Part shown: piece after piece, positions 15,174 to 15,249 of the stretch
Numbering within the stretch: position 1 is the first letter of the stretch
Layout: each line of letters opens with the position of its first letter
NCBI GenBank assembly: GCA_030528665.1
Contig: JAUMYK010000026.1
Span: 1-15,249, forward strand
Length of the DNA: 15,249 nucleotides
Source of the DNA: a bacterium
Lineage (GTDB): Bacteria; Patescibacteria; JAEDAM01; Absconditabacterales; Absconditicoccaceae
Reading direction: 5' to 3'
Made by a program: the position numbers and the translations under genes
The notes under the pieces: generated by a model
What the model was told of the DNA's origin: nothing
The model's database searches: none
The model's input: the letters and a program-made list of their open reading frames with translations, nothing else

Positions 15174-15249
15174 CTATCCATGTTGCCCTGCAATAAAATC
15201 CCAGTTGATTACTTGGAAAAAGTTTTCAAGATACGCACCTCTATTATTT
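15174..15249 (-). CDS. 3' end of an unknown gene
   Basis: Only 24 codons plus one base are in the window, ending in TAG: RGAYLENFFQVINWDFIAGQHG. The Trp/Phe-rich end does not allow a family call. It runs the same way as the membrane gene 78 nt downstream. Confidence 0.4.
   Translation of the reverse strand, partial: NNRGAYLENFFQVINWDFIAGQHG

Noticed and set aside
1..15249. Many genes look like pseudogenes broken by stop codons.
   Set aside because: All interruptions are TGA, none TAA or TAG, reading frame is kept on both sides, and motifs are restored when TGA is Gly.
14524..15249. tRNA gene or attachment site next to the integrase.
   Set aside because: No cloverleaf-type arms or TTCGA-like T-loop seen on either strand, and no repeat shared with the other end of the window.

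Overview
This window is most of the packaging, head and tail-connector half of a siphovirus-type phage or prophage. It uses a reassigned genetic code in which UGA encodes glycine (translation table 25). Read with the standard code, almost every gene appears broken at TGA. Read with UGA as Gly, about 44 in-frame TGAs disappear, the proteins become full length, and every gene ends in TAA or TAG. Several recoded positions fall in motifs that require Gly, not Trp: before the DPFAGG motif of the methyltransferase, at FVV-G-EVRD, and in the GGDPAF nuclease motif of terminase. Table 25 is known from Absconditabacteria (SR1) and Gracilibacteria (BD1-5/GN02), so the host is probably one of these low-GC candidate-phyla bacteria. 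This is inferred from code and base composition, not from a host marker gene.

Layout from right to left, which is the direction of transcription for nearly all genes. 15249-14606 (minus): the 3' end of an unknown gene, a small membrane protein and a 43-codon ORF, possibly host flank. 13564-14523 (plus): tyrosine recombinase. 13459-13523: divergent promoter region bounded by a 10-bp inverted repeat. 13463-11133 (minus): HNH nuclease, RusA-like resolvase and a ParB-domain/DNA methyltransferase fusion, tightly coupled. 11081-10085: a small basic ORF, a candidate small terminase and a small helix-turn-helix-like protein. 9910-8444: large terminase, followed by a strong intrinsic terminator and a new promoter. 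8248-1959: portal, prohead protease fused to a coiled-coil scaffold, HK97-type major capsid, an Ala/Lys/Glu-rich protein, head-tail connector, head closure, HK97 gp10-like protein, tail completion protein, a 63-residue protein and the major tail protein.

A HigB/HigA toxin-antitoxin cassette (1272-1917) is inserted on the opposite strand between the major tail protein and the next tail gene. It has its own promoter, twin 21-bp palindromic operators and its own terminator. The tail module then resumes with a tail-assembly-chaperone-like protein and a partial tail-region protein that runs off the left edge.

Together the genes encode DNA modification and recombination, DNA packaging into a procapsid processed by its own protease, and a long-tail connector series. 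Integrase and HigBA suggest a temperate element. No repressor, lysis genes, tape measure, tRNA, CRISPR array or recognisable attachment site is visible. No stretch over 300 bases lacks a gene.
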